A stretch of DNA of 7,641 bases. It comes from Pseudomonadota bacterium. GTDB taxonomy: Bacteria; Pseudomonadota; Gammaproteobacteria; Acidiferrobacterales; UBA6901. Positions 1 through 7,560 of this stretch are shown here, in pieces. Each line of letters starts with the position of its first letter. Positions within the stretch are counted from its first letter, which is position 1. Below the pieces are notes generated by a model. The model was not told the origin of the DNA and searched no databases. It was given only the letters and a program-made list of their open reading frames with translations. The position numbers were made by a program, and so were the translations under genes. The DNA lies in assembly GCA_021783175.1 (NCBI GenBank), contig JAJXUF010000145.1:1-7641 (forward strand), given 5' to 3'.

Positions 1-1
1 A

Positions 2-541
2 TCAGGCCGGGGCGTCACCAGGGCGTTGCGCAAGGCTTCAAACGCAGACGTGCTCGTTCTGTGGTTGCGACCGCCCGATGTTGCTGCGCTCGGTAACCCG
101 CCAGCCTCGCCGACTGCGGTGTTTATGTCGGGGCTAATGGGCGGGCTCGAGTATTCCCCGCTACCGTCGAGTTGGCGCAGCCGCACGCATCTCGCATACA
201 CATTCGATTTGCCGGAAAAGCGGATTGTCCCTGTTGATTATGCGCTCGGCTGGTTCGCAATCAGGCACATTCCGGTCGTAGACGAGCAGGTGCAGGCAGA
301 TACGTTCCTTGCCTGCGGCCTGCTTGCGGAGACACTGAGTGATATGGCTGATAATTTTGTACCCGATTATCTCGTCGAGCGTGTACAGGACATGCTTGCC
401 CACCGGATCATTACCGGATATTACCCGCACCTGTCGCTTGCGCCAGGTCAGCGTTTTGCATCCAAAGGTGGATATGTCGTTCATTTCGCGGATCCTAAGG
501 ACGGCCGTTTGATCGCGGACTCAAATTGGCTGATACCGTGA
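2..541 (+). CDS. Periplasmic-binding-protein-like protein, C-terminal part (5' end outside window)
   Basis: The reading frame is open from the first bases of the window to a TGA at 539-541, so the gene almost certainly begins upstream. The TTG at 26 is not a convincing start, because the residues before it read as ordinary protein and no ribosome binding site precedes it. About 179 codons are visible. A hydrophobic strand near the left edge (ADVLVLWLRPPDVAAL) is followed by a second one (AVFMSGLMGGLE), then a helical stretch rich in acidic residues. The end carries a motif at 437-481 (LAPGQRFASKGGYVV). From memory this matches the C-terminal lobe of type I periplasmic binding proteins, found beside c-type cytochromes and SCO-like proteins in methylotrophs and betaproteobacteria and often labelled branched-chain amino acid ABC transporter substrate-binding protein. 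The true ligand is unknown. The family call is a recollection. The signal peptide and N-terminal lobe cannot be seen, and there is no obvious link to the glycogen genes downstream. Confidence 0.6.
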   Translation, partial: SGRGVTRALRKASNADVLVLWLRPPDVAALGNPPASPTAVFMSGLMGGLEYSPLPSSWRSRTHLAYTFDLPEKRIVPVDYALGWFAIRHIPVVDEQVQADTFLACGLLAETLSDMADNFVPDYLVERVQDMLAHRIITGYYPHLSLAPGQRFASKGGYVVHFADPKDGRLIADSNWLIP

Positions 542-773
542 TTCCGGGTCGATGTTATGGCAAGAGGCACAATTGTCTTAGCGATCTACCGCGGGACTTC
601 TTGGCTGGATCGTGCGACGCGCGGTACTCATATATGGCCTACGGCCACTGTATACGCCAGTCGCCGCGTCCCGATCCTTCGCAGTCGAAGCCGCGGGCGA
701 CAATTTTTCCGAATTGTTAGAGCCGCGCATTAAATGCAATTCAATGAATGCTAGTGAAACAGAGAGGATGATC
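542..773. other. Intergenic gap without a supported gene
   Basis: These 232 bases separate the partial binding-protein gene from the small exported protein. A 58-codon frame (ATG 557, TAA 731) is open here but lacks a ribosome binding site and encodes a very basic, low-quality sequence, so I do not call it. TTGTTA at 714-719 resembles a -35 box, but no good -10 lies at the right distance. I see no hairpin followed by a T-run after 541. Confidence 0.5.
761..767 (+). promoter_or_regulatory. Ribosome binding site deciding the start at 774
   Basis: AGAGAGG lies six bases before the ATG at 774. Two other in-frame ATG codons, at 744 and 768, are worse choices. The one at 768 abuts the site directly, and the one at 744 lies upstream of it and would add a polar stretch before the hydrophobic signal segment. 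Confidence 0.6.
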
Positions 774-1097
774 ATGAAGAGAATACAAGTTCTTGTTCTT
801 GTTACGGCGATGACATATCCAACAATTGATTTTGCGGACCCTTCAGTCGATCCAGGGCAATTGGGACGCATGAGGGGCATTCTCAGCGCATGCAGTAGCG
901 TTAATCCGCGGGAAGCATCGAAATATCTTCTGGAGATTAAGACGCTGATCGGCGATGCCACGAAAGAAACGGTAGATCAGGTTACGAAAGCGGAAGAATA
1001 TAAACAGGCTTATCACGACATCACCGGGGAACTTGGAAGTATGAGCCGGGACGAGATGGCACGAGCTTGTACAAATTATCTGGCGACAACAAATTAG
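774..1097 (+). CDS. Small probably exported protein with two cysteines, function unknown
   Basis: This encodes a 107-residue protein. Residues 1-21 look like a signal peptide: Lys2 and Arg3 are followed by a hydrophobic run (IQVLVLVTAM), with a possible cleavage after Ala21 (DFA|DP). The cleavage site is weak because position -3 is Asp. The rest is predicted to be mostly helical and charged. It has two cysteines, Cys40 and Cys99, which could pair in the periplasm, and a KQAYHDITGEL segment at 77-87. I have a vague memory of small secreted proteobacterial proteins with the same layout (early Cys, central Tyr-x-x-Ala-Tyr, Ala-Cys near the end), but I know no named family or function. The gene stands alone, with a 232-base gap upstream and a convergent neighbour 44 bases downstream. 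Codon use is less GC-biased than in the glycogen genes. I judge it real because it combines a good ribosome binding site, a signal peptide and a clean stop. Confidence 0.7.
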   Translation: MKRIQVLVLVTAMTYPTIDFADPSVDPGQLGRMRGILSACSSVNPREASKYLLEIKTLIGDATKETVDQVTKAEEYKQAYHDITGELGSMSRDEMARACTNYLATTN

Positions 1098-1141
1098 GGG
1101 TTGATCTGATAACTTATGTCTGGCGTGCGCCTGAGTTTAGC

Positions 1142-1771
1142 TCAATATAGCTGGCTTGCTTGGTACTTCCTGTAGAAGTGCAATACCTTTGGCACATAGT
1201 CCCTGGTTTCGCGATAGGGAGGGATACGATTGCCATTTCGCGCTACCGCAATTTCGCCGGCATTGTATGCGGCAAGAGCCAGACTCACATCCCCGTTGAA
1301 TTTATTCAGCAAGTCGCGTAGATACTGCGCTCCGCCTTGAACGTTTTGTGCGGGGTCATACAAGTTGTCAATTCCGTATTGACTGGCGATTTTTGGCATG
1401 AGTTGCATTAAGCCCACCGCGCCTTTATGTGAAACAGCCTTGGGATTATATTTGGACTCTACCGTGATTACCGCATGGAGCAGCGCACTATCCAGACCGT
1501 ATTTTCGAGCAACTCTTTTAATGAGCTGGTTATAACTGGATTTGTCAACATGGTTGTAAACAGATTTGTCTGGTTGAGGGGGAGTTTCTTTCTCAGTCGT
1601 TGGTTCCGGTGGCGCCGAAATCAGCACTTTGTATTGGCTATTCTTTTGAACATTGCTAAGGTAAACCATACCGTCATTGTTTGTGTATTCGTATATGTCC
1701 GCCTTGGCTGGCAATAAATAGCAGAGCCCGAACCAAAAAAATATAAATAACGTATGCCATGGCAATCTCAT
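1142..1771 (-). CDS. Exported lytic transglycosylase (SLT/Slt70 type) with DUF4124-like N-terminus
   Basis: This encodes a 209-residue protein that probably cleaves the MurNAc-GlcNAc bond of peptidoglycan in the periplasm, forming 1,6-anhydro-MurNAc ends. Residues 1-24 form a signal peptide with cleavage after PAKA. Residues 25-50 (DIYEYTNNDGMVYLSN onward) resemble the start of DUF4124, a small domain common at the N-terminus of proteobacterial envelope proteins. A Pro/Glu/Lys-rich linker spans about 53-70. The catalytic domain spans about 80-203. It has the expected acid Glu105 in VESKYNP, the GLMQLMP motif at 120-126, the helix before QGGAQYLRDLL, and AAYNAGE at 167-173. I chose the start at 1771 because AAGGTGGAG precedes it at good spacing and a signal peptide follows at once. 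The same frame stays open upstream to 2077, but that would bury the signal peptide. I see no lipobox: Cys17 sits inside the hydrophobic core without a typical LxxC context. Its GC content is low compared with glgB, pgi and glgA. The specific role (cell-wall turnover, or insertion of an envelope machine) cannot be told from the window. Confidence 0.9.
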   Translation of the reverse strand: MRLPWHTLFIFFWFGLCYLLPAKADIYEYTNNDGMVYLSNVQKNSQYKVLISAPPEPTTEKETPPQPDKSVYNHVDKSSYNQLIKRVARKYGLDSALLHAVITVESKYNPKAVSHKGAVGLMQLMPKIASQYGIDNLYDPAQNVQGGAQYLRDLLNKFNGDVSLALAAYNAGEIAVARNGNRIPPYRETRDYVPKVLHFYRKYQASQLY

Positions 1772-1780
1772 CGGAATTAT

Positions 1781-1789
1781 CTCCACCTT
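1781..1789 (-). promoter_or_regulatory. Ribosome binding site of the lytic transglycosylase
   Basis: Read on the minus strand this is AAGGTGGAG, nine bases before the ATG whose first base is 1771. It is the main reason to reject the longer in-frame start at 2077. Confidence 0.75.
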
Positions 1790-2102
1790 GCCGGATTCAA
1801 AAGATTCTTTAAAGTTGGCTTGTACTAAGGTAATCGATATAGATATCCCACTCAATACAGCGAAAACTGTATATTTGAAAAAAACCACGCGAGCATTCGC
1901 ATAAATGGATGTCGTCCATGGATATTCGTAATGCACTACCGACATGTTGGCAATGCTCGCTCGGACGACTTTACGTCGATCAAAGGTCATGATTTCCATA
2001 ACGATGATGTGAATCCCTGTGATGTGACATGGCAAGACGCCCCGAAGGATTCGTGTAACTGCAACTTCGAACTGCATCGTGCGTTCATCATGCTGGTATC
2101 GG

Positions 2103-2125
2103 TCAAATATTCAAATATATATATA
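2103..2125. repeat. Tandem TCAAATAT pair running into a TA dinucleotide run
   Basis: TCAAATAT occurs twice head to tail (2103-2110 and 2111-2118). The second copy merges into an 11-base ATATATATATA run at 2115-2125. It lies about 135 bases upstream of the glgB start. It could be an easily melted upstream element or a regulator site, or simply low-complexity DNA. Confidence 0.6.
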
Positions 2126-2246
2126 GACCCACAAGTTCGCGTCGAAGACTAAACCCTGAAGTTATATGCATTAATTATTGGTTACAGTTTAACTACACTT
2201 TCGCTTTTGAATTGCTCCACTCGTGCTAAAAGGCTATATTGCGACC

Positions 2247-2252
2247 AAGGAG
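2247..2252 (+). promoter_or_regulatory. Ribosome binding site of glgB
   Basis: A perfect AAGGAG lies seven bases before the ATG at 2260. It settles the start: the in-frame TTG at 2239 lies upstream of this site and has none of its own. Confidence 0.85.
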
Positions 2253-2259
2253 CGAAGAG

Positions 2260-4431
2260 ATGCCTAGTGATACCCAGAACAAGCGCTCCATTCTAGAAGC
2301 GCGTCATCATGACCCCTTTTCATACTTGGGGTTGCATCAGAACAAGTCGGGCTGGGTTCTGCGGGTTTTTCAACCGCATGCCACCGAGATTTCCGTCCAC
2401 GACGGGGCGGCTTGGCAACCGCTTGAGCGCGACAGTTCCAACGGCTTTTACCACTGGCAGGGAAAAAAGGCCTTGCCTGCACCCTGCCGCCTGAAACTGA
2501 ATTTCTTCAATCACGCCGTCGAAGTGCACGATGCCTATTGTTTTGGCAGCAGCATCAGCGAGCACGATCTTTACCTTTTCTCGCAAGGCCGGCTGGAGCA
2601 GGCGTATCGCATGCTCGGTGCGCACCACATGGAGTGCGACGGGGTGTGGGGTGTGCGTTTTGCGGTGTGGGCCCCGAATGCCGAACGCGTCAGCGTGGTG
2701 GGCGATTTCAACGGCTGGGACGGGCGAGTCTGTCCGATGCGGGCGCTGGGCAGCACCGGTGTCTGGGAACTCTTCATGCCGGACATCGGGCTGGGCGAGT
2801 TCTACAAATTCGAGATACGCAACCGCCATTCCGGCCAAGTATTCGTGAAGACCGATCCCTATGGTTTGAGCTTCGAGCGGCGCCCGGGCACGGCAGCCAG
2901 GGTGGCTGTGCTGGACGGGTATCAGTGGCGCGATTCGGCCTGGCAGGAACGGCGCGCCAACCGCGACTGGATCCATCAGCCGTTGAACGCATACGAGGTG
3001 CACGCAGGTTCGTGGAGGCGTCACTGGGACGGGCGTTTCTACAATTTCCGCGAGCTGGCGGACAGCCTTGTGCCCTATGTGCAGGACATGGGATTCACGC
3101 ATGTCGAGCTGATGCCGATCAGCGAACATCCGCTGGATGAGTCCTGGGGTTATCAGACGACCGGCTATTACGGCGTGACCAGCCGTTTCGGCACGCCCGA
3201 CGACTTCAGGTATTTCGTCGATACCTGCCACGTCGCGGGCATCGGCGTGATTCTCGACTGGGTGCCTGCGCATTTTCCGAAAGACGCTTTCGCGCTGGCA
3301 CGATTCGACGGTACTGCACTGTACGAACATGAAGATCCGAGACTGGGTGAGCACCAGGATTGGGGGACGCTGATCTTCAACTACGGACGCAACGAGGTGC
3401 GCAATTTCCTGCTGGCCAACGCGCACTTCTGGCTGAGCGAGTTCCATATCGACGGCCTGCGCGTGGACGCGGTGGCATCCATGCTGTACCTCGATTATTC
3501 GCGTCAGGCAGGCCAATGGTTGCCGAACAAATACGGCGGACGCGAAAACATCGAAGCGGTGGATTTCTTCCGCGAGTTGAACGTGATGACGCACGAGCGA
3601 TTTCCCGGCACGCTGACCCTCGCCGAGGAATCGACGTCGTGGCCCATGGTGTCGCGCCCGACCTATCTTGGCGGTCTGGGCTTCAGCATGAAATGGAACA
3701 TGGGCTGGATGAACGACACGCTCGATTATATCGAGCACGAGCCGGTGCATCGGCGCTATCACCACAACAGCCTCACCTTCGGCCAGCTCTACAATTACAC
3801 CGAGAACTTCATGCTGCCGTTCTCGCATGACGAAGTGGTCCACGGAAAAAAATCCCTGCTCGACAAGATGCCGGGCGACCCCTGGCAGAAGTTCGCCAAC
3901 TTGCGCCTGCTGTTTGCCTACCAGATGACTTATCCCGGCAAGAAACTCAATTTCATGGGCAACGAGTTTGCGCAGGGGCACGAGTGGAAGGTTGGTTCGG
4001 AACTTGACTGGTATCTCCTGGGGCGCGGCGAGCACAGCGGTGTGCAGTCTGCCCTGCGCGACCTCAATCGCCTCTACGCCAATGTGCCGGCATTGCATGA
4101 GCAGGATTTCACGCCGGAAGGCTTCGAGTGGCTGGATTGCAACAACGCGGACCAGTCGATATTGAGCTTCCGCCGTTTCGCACGCGACGGATCGTGTGTG
4201 GTGGTGATACTCAATTTCACACCGGTGCCGCGGGAAAATTATCGCGTCGGCGTGCGGCACAAGGGCCGTTACCGCGAGATATTCAACAGCGATTCGCATT
4301 TTTACGGTGGCTCCAACATGGGCAACGGCCTGGGTATGGACACCTCGGACATCAGTTGGAACGGAGAACCGCAATCGTTGACACTGACATTGCCGCCGCT
4401 GGCCGGGGTCGTGTTGCAGCGAGTGCTTTGA
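2260..4431 (+). CDS. glgB: 1,4-alpha-glucan (glycogen) branching enzyme
   Basis: This encodes a 723-residue cytoplasmic enzyme that cleaves alpha-1,4 chains and transfers them to make alpha-1,6 branches in glycogen. Its length is close to the 728 residues of the E. coli enzyme, so it has the long four-domain form. An N1 domain covers about 15-105, a CBM48 domain about 125-215 ([21 protein letters not shown]), the GH13 barrel about 240-610, and a C-terminal beta domain follows to the end. Family motifs present are [10 protein letters not shown] (296-305), DWVPAHFP (333-340), and [10 protein letters not shown] with the nucleophile Asp403. TLAEEST carries the acid/base Glu456, and [12 protein letters not shown] has His523 and Asp524. 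These correspond to E. coli Asp405, Glu458 and Asp526 with a constant offset of two, so the active site is intact. It is the first gene of the cluster, and pgi follows after 16 bases. Its own promoter should lie in the AT-rich region upstream. I see no truncation or frameshift. Confidence 0.98.
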   Translation: MPSDTQNKRSILEARHHDPFSYLGLHQNKSGWVLRVFQPHATEISVHDGAAWQPLERDSSNGFYHWQGKKALPAPCRLKLNFFNHAVEVHDAYCFGSSISEHDLYLFSQGRLEQAYRMLGAHHMECDGVWGVRFAVWAPNAERVSVVGDFNGWDGRVCPMRALGSTGVWELFMPDIGLGEFYKFEIRNRHSGQVFVKTDPYGLSFERRPGTAARVAVLDGYQWRDSAWQERRANRDWIHQPLNAYEVHAGSWRRHWDGRFYNFRELADSLVPYVQDMGFTHVELMPISEHPLDESWGYQTTGYYGVTSRFGTPDDFRYFVDTCHVAGIGVILDWVPAHFPKDAFALARFDGTALYEHEDPRLGEHQDWGTLIFNYGRNEVRNFLLANAHFWLSEFHIDGLRVDAVASMLYLDYSRQAGQWLPNKYGGRENIEAVDFFRELNVMTHERFPGTLTLAEESTSWPMVSRPTYLGGLGFSMKWNMGWMNDTLDYIEHEPVHRRYHHNSLTFGQLYNYTENFMLPFSHDEVVHGKKSLLDKMPGDPWQKFANLRLLFAYQMTYPGKKLNFMGNEFAQGHEWKVGSELDWYLLGRGEHSGVQSALRDLNRLYANVPALHEQDFTPEGFEWLDCNNADQSILSFRRFARDGSCVVVILNFTPVPRENYRVGVRHKGRYREIFNSDSHFYGGSNMGNGLGMDTSDISWNGEPQSLTLTLPPLAGVVLQRVL

Positions 4432-4447
4432 CGGCATCGGGGGAAGT

Positions 4448-6094
4448 ATGTCTGCATTGACACAATCAAAAGCGTGGCAGGACTTGCGTGCTCATTTCGC
4501 TGCCAATTCCGGGCTTTCGATGCGCCGCCTGTTCGACGACGACCCTGATCGCTTCTCGCAATTCTCCCTGCGCATGGACGATCTGCTGCTGGACTATTCC
4601 AAGAACCTTGTCACGCGCGAGACGATGTCGCTGCTCTGCGCCCTGGCGCGCGATCGTCGCGTGGAAGCGTGGCGCGACAAAATGTTTTCCGGCGCGAAAA
4701 TCAATTTCACCGAAGGACGGGCGGTATTGCATACCGCGTTGCGCGCAGCGCCGGATGCGAAGCATGCTGCCGTGATGGTGGATGGGCAGGATGTGCTGCC
4801 GGGCGTGCGTCGAGTCCTGGACAAGATGCGCACCTTCACCGAAAGCGTCCGCAGCGGCGCATGGCGCGGCTATAGCGGCAAGCCCATCACGGATGTGGTG
4901 AACATAGGCATCGGTGGTTCATATCTCGGGCCGTTGATGGTGTGCCGTGCCCTGCATCCATACTGCGACAAGGTGAAACTGCATTTCGTTTCCAACGTAG
5001 ACGGCACGGATCTGCAGGAGAACCTCCAGGGCCTGGATCCGGAATCCACGCTGTTCATTGTGGCTTCCAAGACTTTCACCACACAGGAAACCTTGATGAA
5101 TGCCCGGTCCGCGCGCGACTGGCTCCTGCGCAGTGCAGGCGATGCGAAACACATTGCCCGGCATTTCGTGGCGCTCTCGACCAACGCCAGGGAGGTCGAG
5201 GCTTTCGGCATCGACGTGGCGAACATGTTCGAATTTTCAGACTGGGTGGGAGGGCGTTATTCGCTGTGGTCGTCGATCGGACTATCGATTGCGCTCGCCG
5301 CCGGCATGGACAACTTCGAGGAATTGCTGCGCGGCGGATACGAGATGGATACCCATTTCCGTAGCGCGCCGCTTGAACGGAATATGCCGGTGGTCTTGGC
5401 GCTGCTGGGAATCTGGTACAACAATTTCCACCATGTCTCCACCCAGGCGTTGCTGCCCTACGACCAGACGCTGGAATATTTTGTGCAGTATTTCCAGCAG
5501 GCCGACATGGAAAGTAACGGCAAACGCGTCGATCGCGAAGGCGTCCCGGCGGATTATGCGACCGGCCCGGTGCTGTGGGGCGGTATTGGCACCAACAGCC
5601 AGCACGCGTTCTTCCAGCTCATCCACCAGGGTACGCAGATGGTTCCCGCCGATTTCATCGCGTCGGCGCAGGGTTTTGATCCTCTGGGCGAGCATCACCC
5701 GACGCTGCTGTCGAATTTTTTTGCACAGACCGAAGCGCTGATGCGCGGCAAGACTGAAGAGGAAGCGCGCATCGAGCTGCAGAATTCCGGTATGGACGCA
5801 AAATCCATCGAAGCGTTGCTGCCGCACAAAGTGTTTACCGGGAACAAACCGACCAACTCCATCCTGTTCGGGAAGCTGACGCCGCGCACGCTGGGCAGGC
5901 TGATTGCGCTCTACGAGCACAAGATATTCGTGCAGGGCATCGTCTGGAATATCAATTCTTTCGACCAATGGGGCGTGGAACTGGGGAAGCAGTTGGCTAC
6001 CCATATCCAGGCCGAGTTGCGCAGTAGAGCCGAGATCACTGCGCATGACTCATCCACGAACGGACTGATCCATCACTACAACACGCTCAAATGA
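4448..6094 (+). CDS. pgi: Glucose-6-phosphate isomerase
   Basis: This encodes a 548-residue cytoplasmic enzyme that interconverts glucose 6-phosphate and fructose 6-phosphate. The E. coli enzyme has 549 residues, and the key residues fall at identical numbers. The base Glu355 is in DMESNGK, His386 is in TNSQHAF, and Lys514 is in GVELGK. The sugar-phosphate site motif GIGGSYLGP is at 154-162 and SKTFTTQET at 207-215. Both family signatures are present: [16 protein letters not shown] (265-280) and [18 protein letters not shown] (497-514). The start at 4448 is preceded by a purine-rich GGGGGAAG at rather short spacing. The gene sits 16 bases after glgB, and its TGA overlaps the glgA start as ATGA, so it is very probably co-transcribed with both. 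In this position it would link fructose 6-phosphate supply to glycogen synthesis, or return glycogen-derived glucose 6-phosphate to glycolysis. Whether the genome has a second pgi elsewhere cannot be seen. Confidence 0.98.
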   Translation: MSALTQSKAWQDLRAHFAANSGLSMRRLFDDDPDRFSQFSLRMDDLLLDYSKNLVTRETMSLLCALARDRRVEAWRDKMFSGAKINFTEGRAVLHTALRAAPDAKHAAVMVDGQDVLPGVRRVLDKMRTFTESVRSGAWRGYSGKPITDVVNIGIGGSYLGPLMVCRALHPYCDKVKLHFVSNVDGTDLQENLQGLDPESTLFIVASKTFTTQETLMNARSARDWLLRSAGDAKHIARHFVALSTNAREVEAFGIDVANMFEFSDWVGGRYSLWSSIGLSIALAAGMDNFEELLRGGYEMDTHFRSAPLERNMPVVLALLGIWYNNFHHVSTQALLPYDQTLEYFVQYFQQADMESNGKRVDREGVPADYATGPVLWGGIGTNSQHAFFQLIHQGTQMVPADFIASAQGFDPLGEHHPTLLSNFFAQTEALMRGKTEEEARIELQNSGMDAKSIEALLPHKVFTGNKPTNSILFGKLTPRTLGRLIALYEHKIFVQGIVWNINSFDQWGVELGKQLATHIQAELRSRAEITAHDSSTNGLIHHYNTLK

Positions 6095-7521
6095 AGATAC
6101 TTTTTGCCACTTCCGAGGTTCACCCGCTGATCAAGACCGGCGGTCTGGCCGACGTCAGCGCCGCGCTGCCTGCCGCCCTGCAGGCGATGGGGGAAGATGT
6201 GCGGTTGTTGATACCCGGTTATACCCCGGTGTTGGACAAGCTGGAAAACAAGCGCACGGTTGCCACCTTTGCAGCGTTCGCAGGACAACCGGAGGTGAGA
6301 CTGTTGGGCGCGAAGATGCCGGAGACCGGAGTGCCGGTATATGTGCTGGATGCGCCGCAATACTATTCTCGCGTAGCGGGGCCCTATCAATACGAACTGG
6401 GCGGCGACTGGCCGGATAACGCGATGCGTTTCGGCATGTTGTCCAAAGTGGCGGCCATGCTGGGCAGCGCTCTTTCGCCAATCGCATGGCGCGCCGACAT
6501 CGTGCATTGCAACGACTGGCAGAGCGGTCTCGCCCCGGCCTACCTGCAAATGATCCCGAGCACGCATGCGAAGACGGTGATGACCGTCCACAACATGGCG
6601 TTTCAGGGCAATTTCGACCGCGACTGGCTGCAGCCGCTCGACCTGCCGCAATCCTGCTTCGATATGCACGGCGTGGAATTCAACGGTTACCTGTCCTTCC
6701 TGAAAGCGGGCTTGCATTACGCCGACCGTATCGTGACGGTCAGTCCGACCTATGCGCGTGAAATACAAACGACCGAGATGGGCTACGGCATGCAGGGATT
6801 GCTCACGGCGCGCAACGGGGACGTCAGCGGCATTCTCAATGGCATCGACGAAAATGAATGGAATCCGGCGACCGACAGATATCTGGCTACCACCTACGAC
6901 AGCAGTGATCTTGCACCCAAAGCGTCGGTCAAGCACGCATTGCAGCAGAGACTCGGTCTTGAAGCCAATGCCCAAGCGCCTGTTCTCGGTGTAGTGAGCC
7001 GACTGACCTATCAAAAGGGTTTGGATCTGCTGCTGGAGTGCCTGCCCAAATTGCTGGATGGCGGTGCGCAACTGGTTGTGCTGGGTAGCGGCGAGACGGA
7101 TCTGGAGCGGCGCTATCAACAGCTTGCGCAGCGATATCCGGGAAGAGCCTCGGTCACAGTGCGCTTCGACGAGGCGTTGTCGCACCAGGTCATGGCGGGA
7201 GCGGATATCTTTCTGATGCCGTCCCGTTTCGAGCCCTGCGGGCTGAACCAGATGTATGGCATGCGCTACGGCACGCCGCCGGTGGTGCGCAGGACGGGCG
7301 GCCTGGCGGATTCGGTGACCGACGCGAAAGCGGAGGATGGCACCGGCTTCATCTTCGACGAGACGGATACGGCCGTCTTGTATCGCACCATTGTGCGGGC
7401 GATCGAATGCTATCGGGACGAAAGCGATTTCAAACGGATACAACTCAACGGTATGCGGCGTGATGTCGGTTGGGGCACCAGCGCCGCGCGTTATATCGAT
7501 CTGTACCGGACGATCGCATAG
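6091..7521 (+). CDS. glgA: Glycogen synthase (ADP-glucose type, GT5)
   Basis: This encodes a 476-residue cytoplasmic glucosyltransferase that adds glucose from ADP-glucose to the non-reducing end of an alpha-1,4-glucan. E. coli GlgA has 477 residues. The N-terminal Rossmann domain carries the substrate-binding loop with Lys15 (KTGGLADV, 15-22). HCNDWQSGL (139-147) and VHNMAFQG with His168 (166-173) follow. The second domain opens with [12 protein letters not shown] (303-314), which holds Arg304 and Lys309. It continues to the [15 protein letters not shown] loop with Glu381 (381-395) and a second RTGGLADSV (401-409). These match the ADP-binding and catalytic residues known for the family, including E. 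coli His161, Arg300, Lys305 and Glu377. The ATG at 6091 overlaps the pgi stop by four bases (ATGA), which points to translational coupling, and the motif spacing from Met1 fits that start. A 39-base gap without a terminator leads to glgC. Confidence 0.98.
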   Translation: MKILFATSEVHPLIKTGGLADVSAALPAALQAMGEDVRLLIPGYTPVLDKLENKRTVATFAAFAGQPEVRLLGAKMPETGVPVYVLDAPQYYSRVAGPYQYELGGDWPDNAMRFGMLSKVAAMLGSALSPIAWRADIVHCNDWQSGLAPAYLQMIPSTHAKTVMTVHNMAFQGNFDRDWLQPLDLPQSCFDMHGVEFNGYLSFLKAGLHYADRIVTVSPTYAREIQTTEMGYGMQGLLTARNGDVSGILNGIDENEWNPATDRYLATTYDSSDLAPKASVKHALQQRLGLEANAQAPVLGVVSRLTYQKGLDLLLECLPKLLDGGAQLVVLGSGETDLERRYQQLAQRYPGRASVTVRFDEALSHQVMAGADIFLMPSRFEPCGLNQMYGMRYGTPPVVRRTGGLADSVTDAKAEDGTGFIFDETDTAVLYRTIVRAIECYRDESDFKRIQLNGMRRDVGWGTSAARYIDLYRTIA

Positions 7522-7544
7522 GAATGTATTTGGGGTAGTGACTA

Positions 7545-7553
7545 AAGGGGAGG
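7545..7553 (+). promoter_or_regulatory. Ribosome binding site of glgC
   Basis: AAGGGGAGG ends seven bases before the ATG at 7561. It supports that start over the in-frame ATG at 7573, which would have no well-placed site. Confidence 0.7.
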
Positions 7554-7560
7554 CAGCATC

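Larger units (their letters stand above)
1772..2259. other. AT-rich divergent intergenic region
   Basis: These 488 bases separate the minus-strand transglycosylase from plus-strand glgB and should hold the promoters of both. GC is low: 2161-2220 has 19 G/C in 60, against 41 in 60 at 2641-2700 inside glgB. It contains a tandem 8-mer with a TA run at 2103-2125 and three short inverted repeats: ATGGA-5-TCCAT at 1905-1919, GATAT-2-ATATC at 1836-1847, and GTTA-5-TAAC at 2181-2193. It also holds a TATATT box at 2235-2240 just before the glgB ribosome binding site. I could not find a sigma-70 promoter with both hexamers good at 16-18 base spacing in either direction. Overlapping frames on the two strands (plus 1931-2152; minus up to 2077) have no ribosome binding site and look fortuitous. 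Confidence 0.6.

Noticed and set aside
557..733. 58-codon open frame after the partial binding-protein gene
   Set aside because: It has no ribosome binding site, an Arg-rich translation without recognisable pattern, and a length compatible with chance.
1098..1141. Possible bidirectional terminator between convergent genes (GGCG-TG-CGCC around 1120)
   Set aside because: The loop would be only two bases with a four-base stem, and no T-run follows on either strand.
1931..2152. 73-codon plus-strand frame in the divergent region
   Set aside because: It has no ribosome binding site. It overlaps the open minus-strand frame and the AT-rich repeat, and its composition is not protein-like.
2212..2240. 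TTGCTC / TATATT as a sigma-70 promoter for glgB
   Set aside because: The -10 is good and the spacing is 17, but the -35 matches only three of six. The transcript would also begin inside the ribosome binding site.
2320..4437. 705-codon open frame antisense to glgB
   Set aside because: It lies fully opposite a clear branching-enzyme gene with intact motifs. Long antisense frames are expected from GC-biased codon use, and its translation is rich in His, Arg, Val and Ala with no recognisable domain.
5282..6046. 254-codon open frame antisense to pgi
   Set aside because: It lies opposite well-conserved pgi sequence, including its catalytic residues. It has no domain or start signal of its own.
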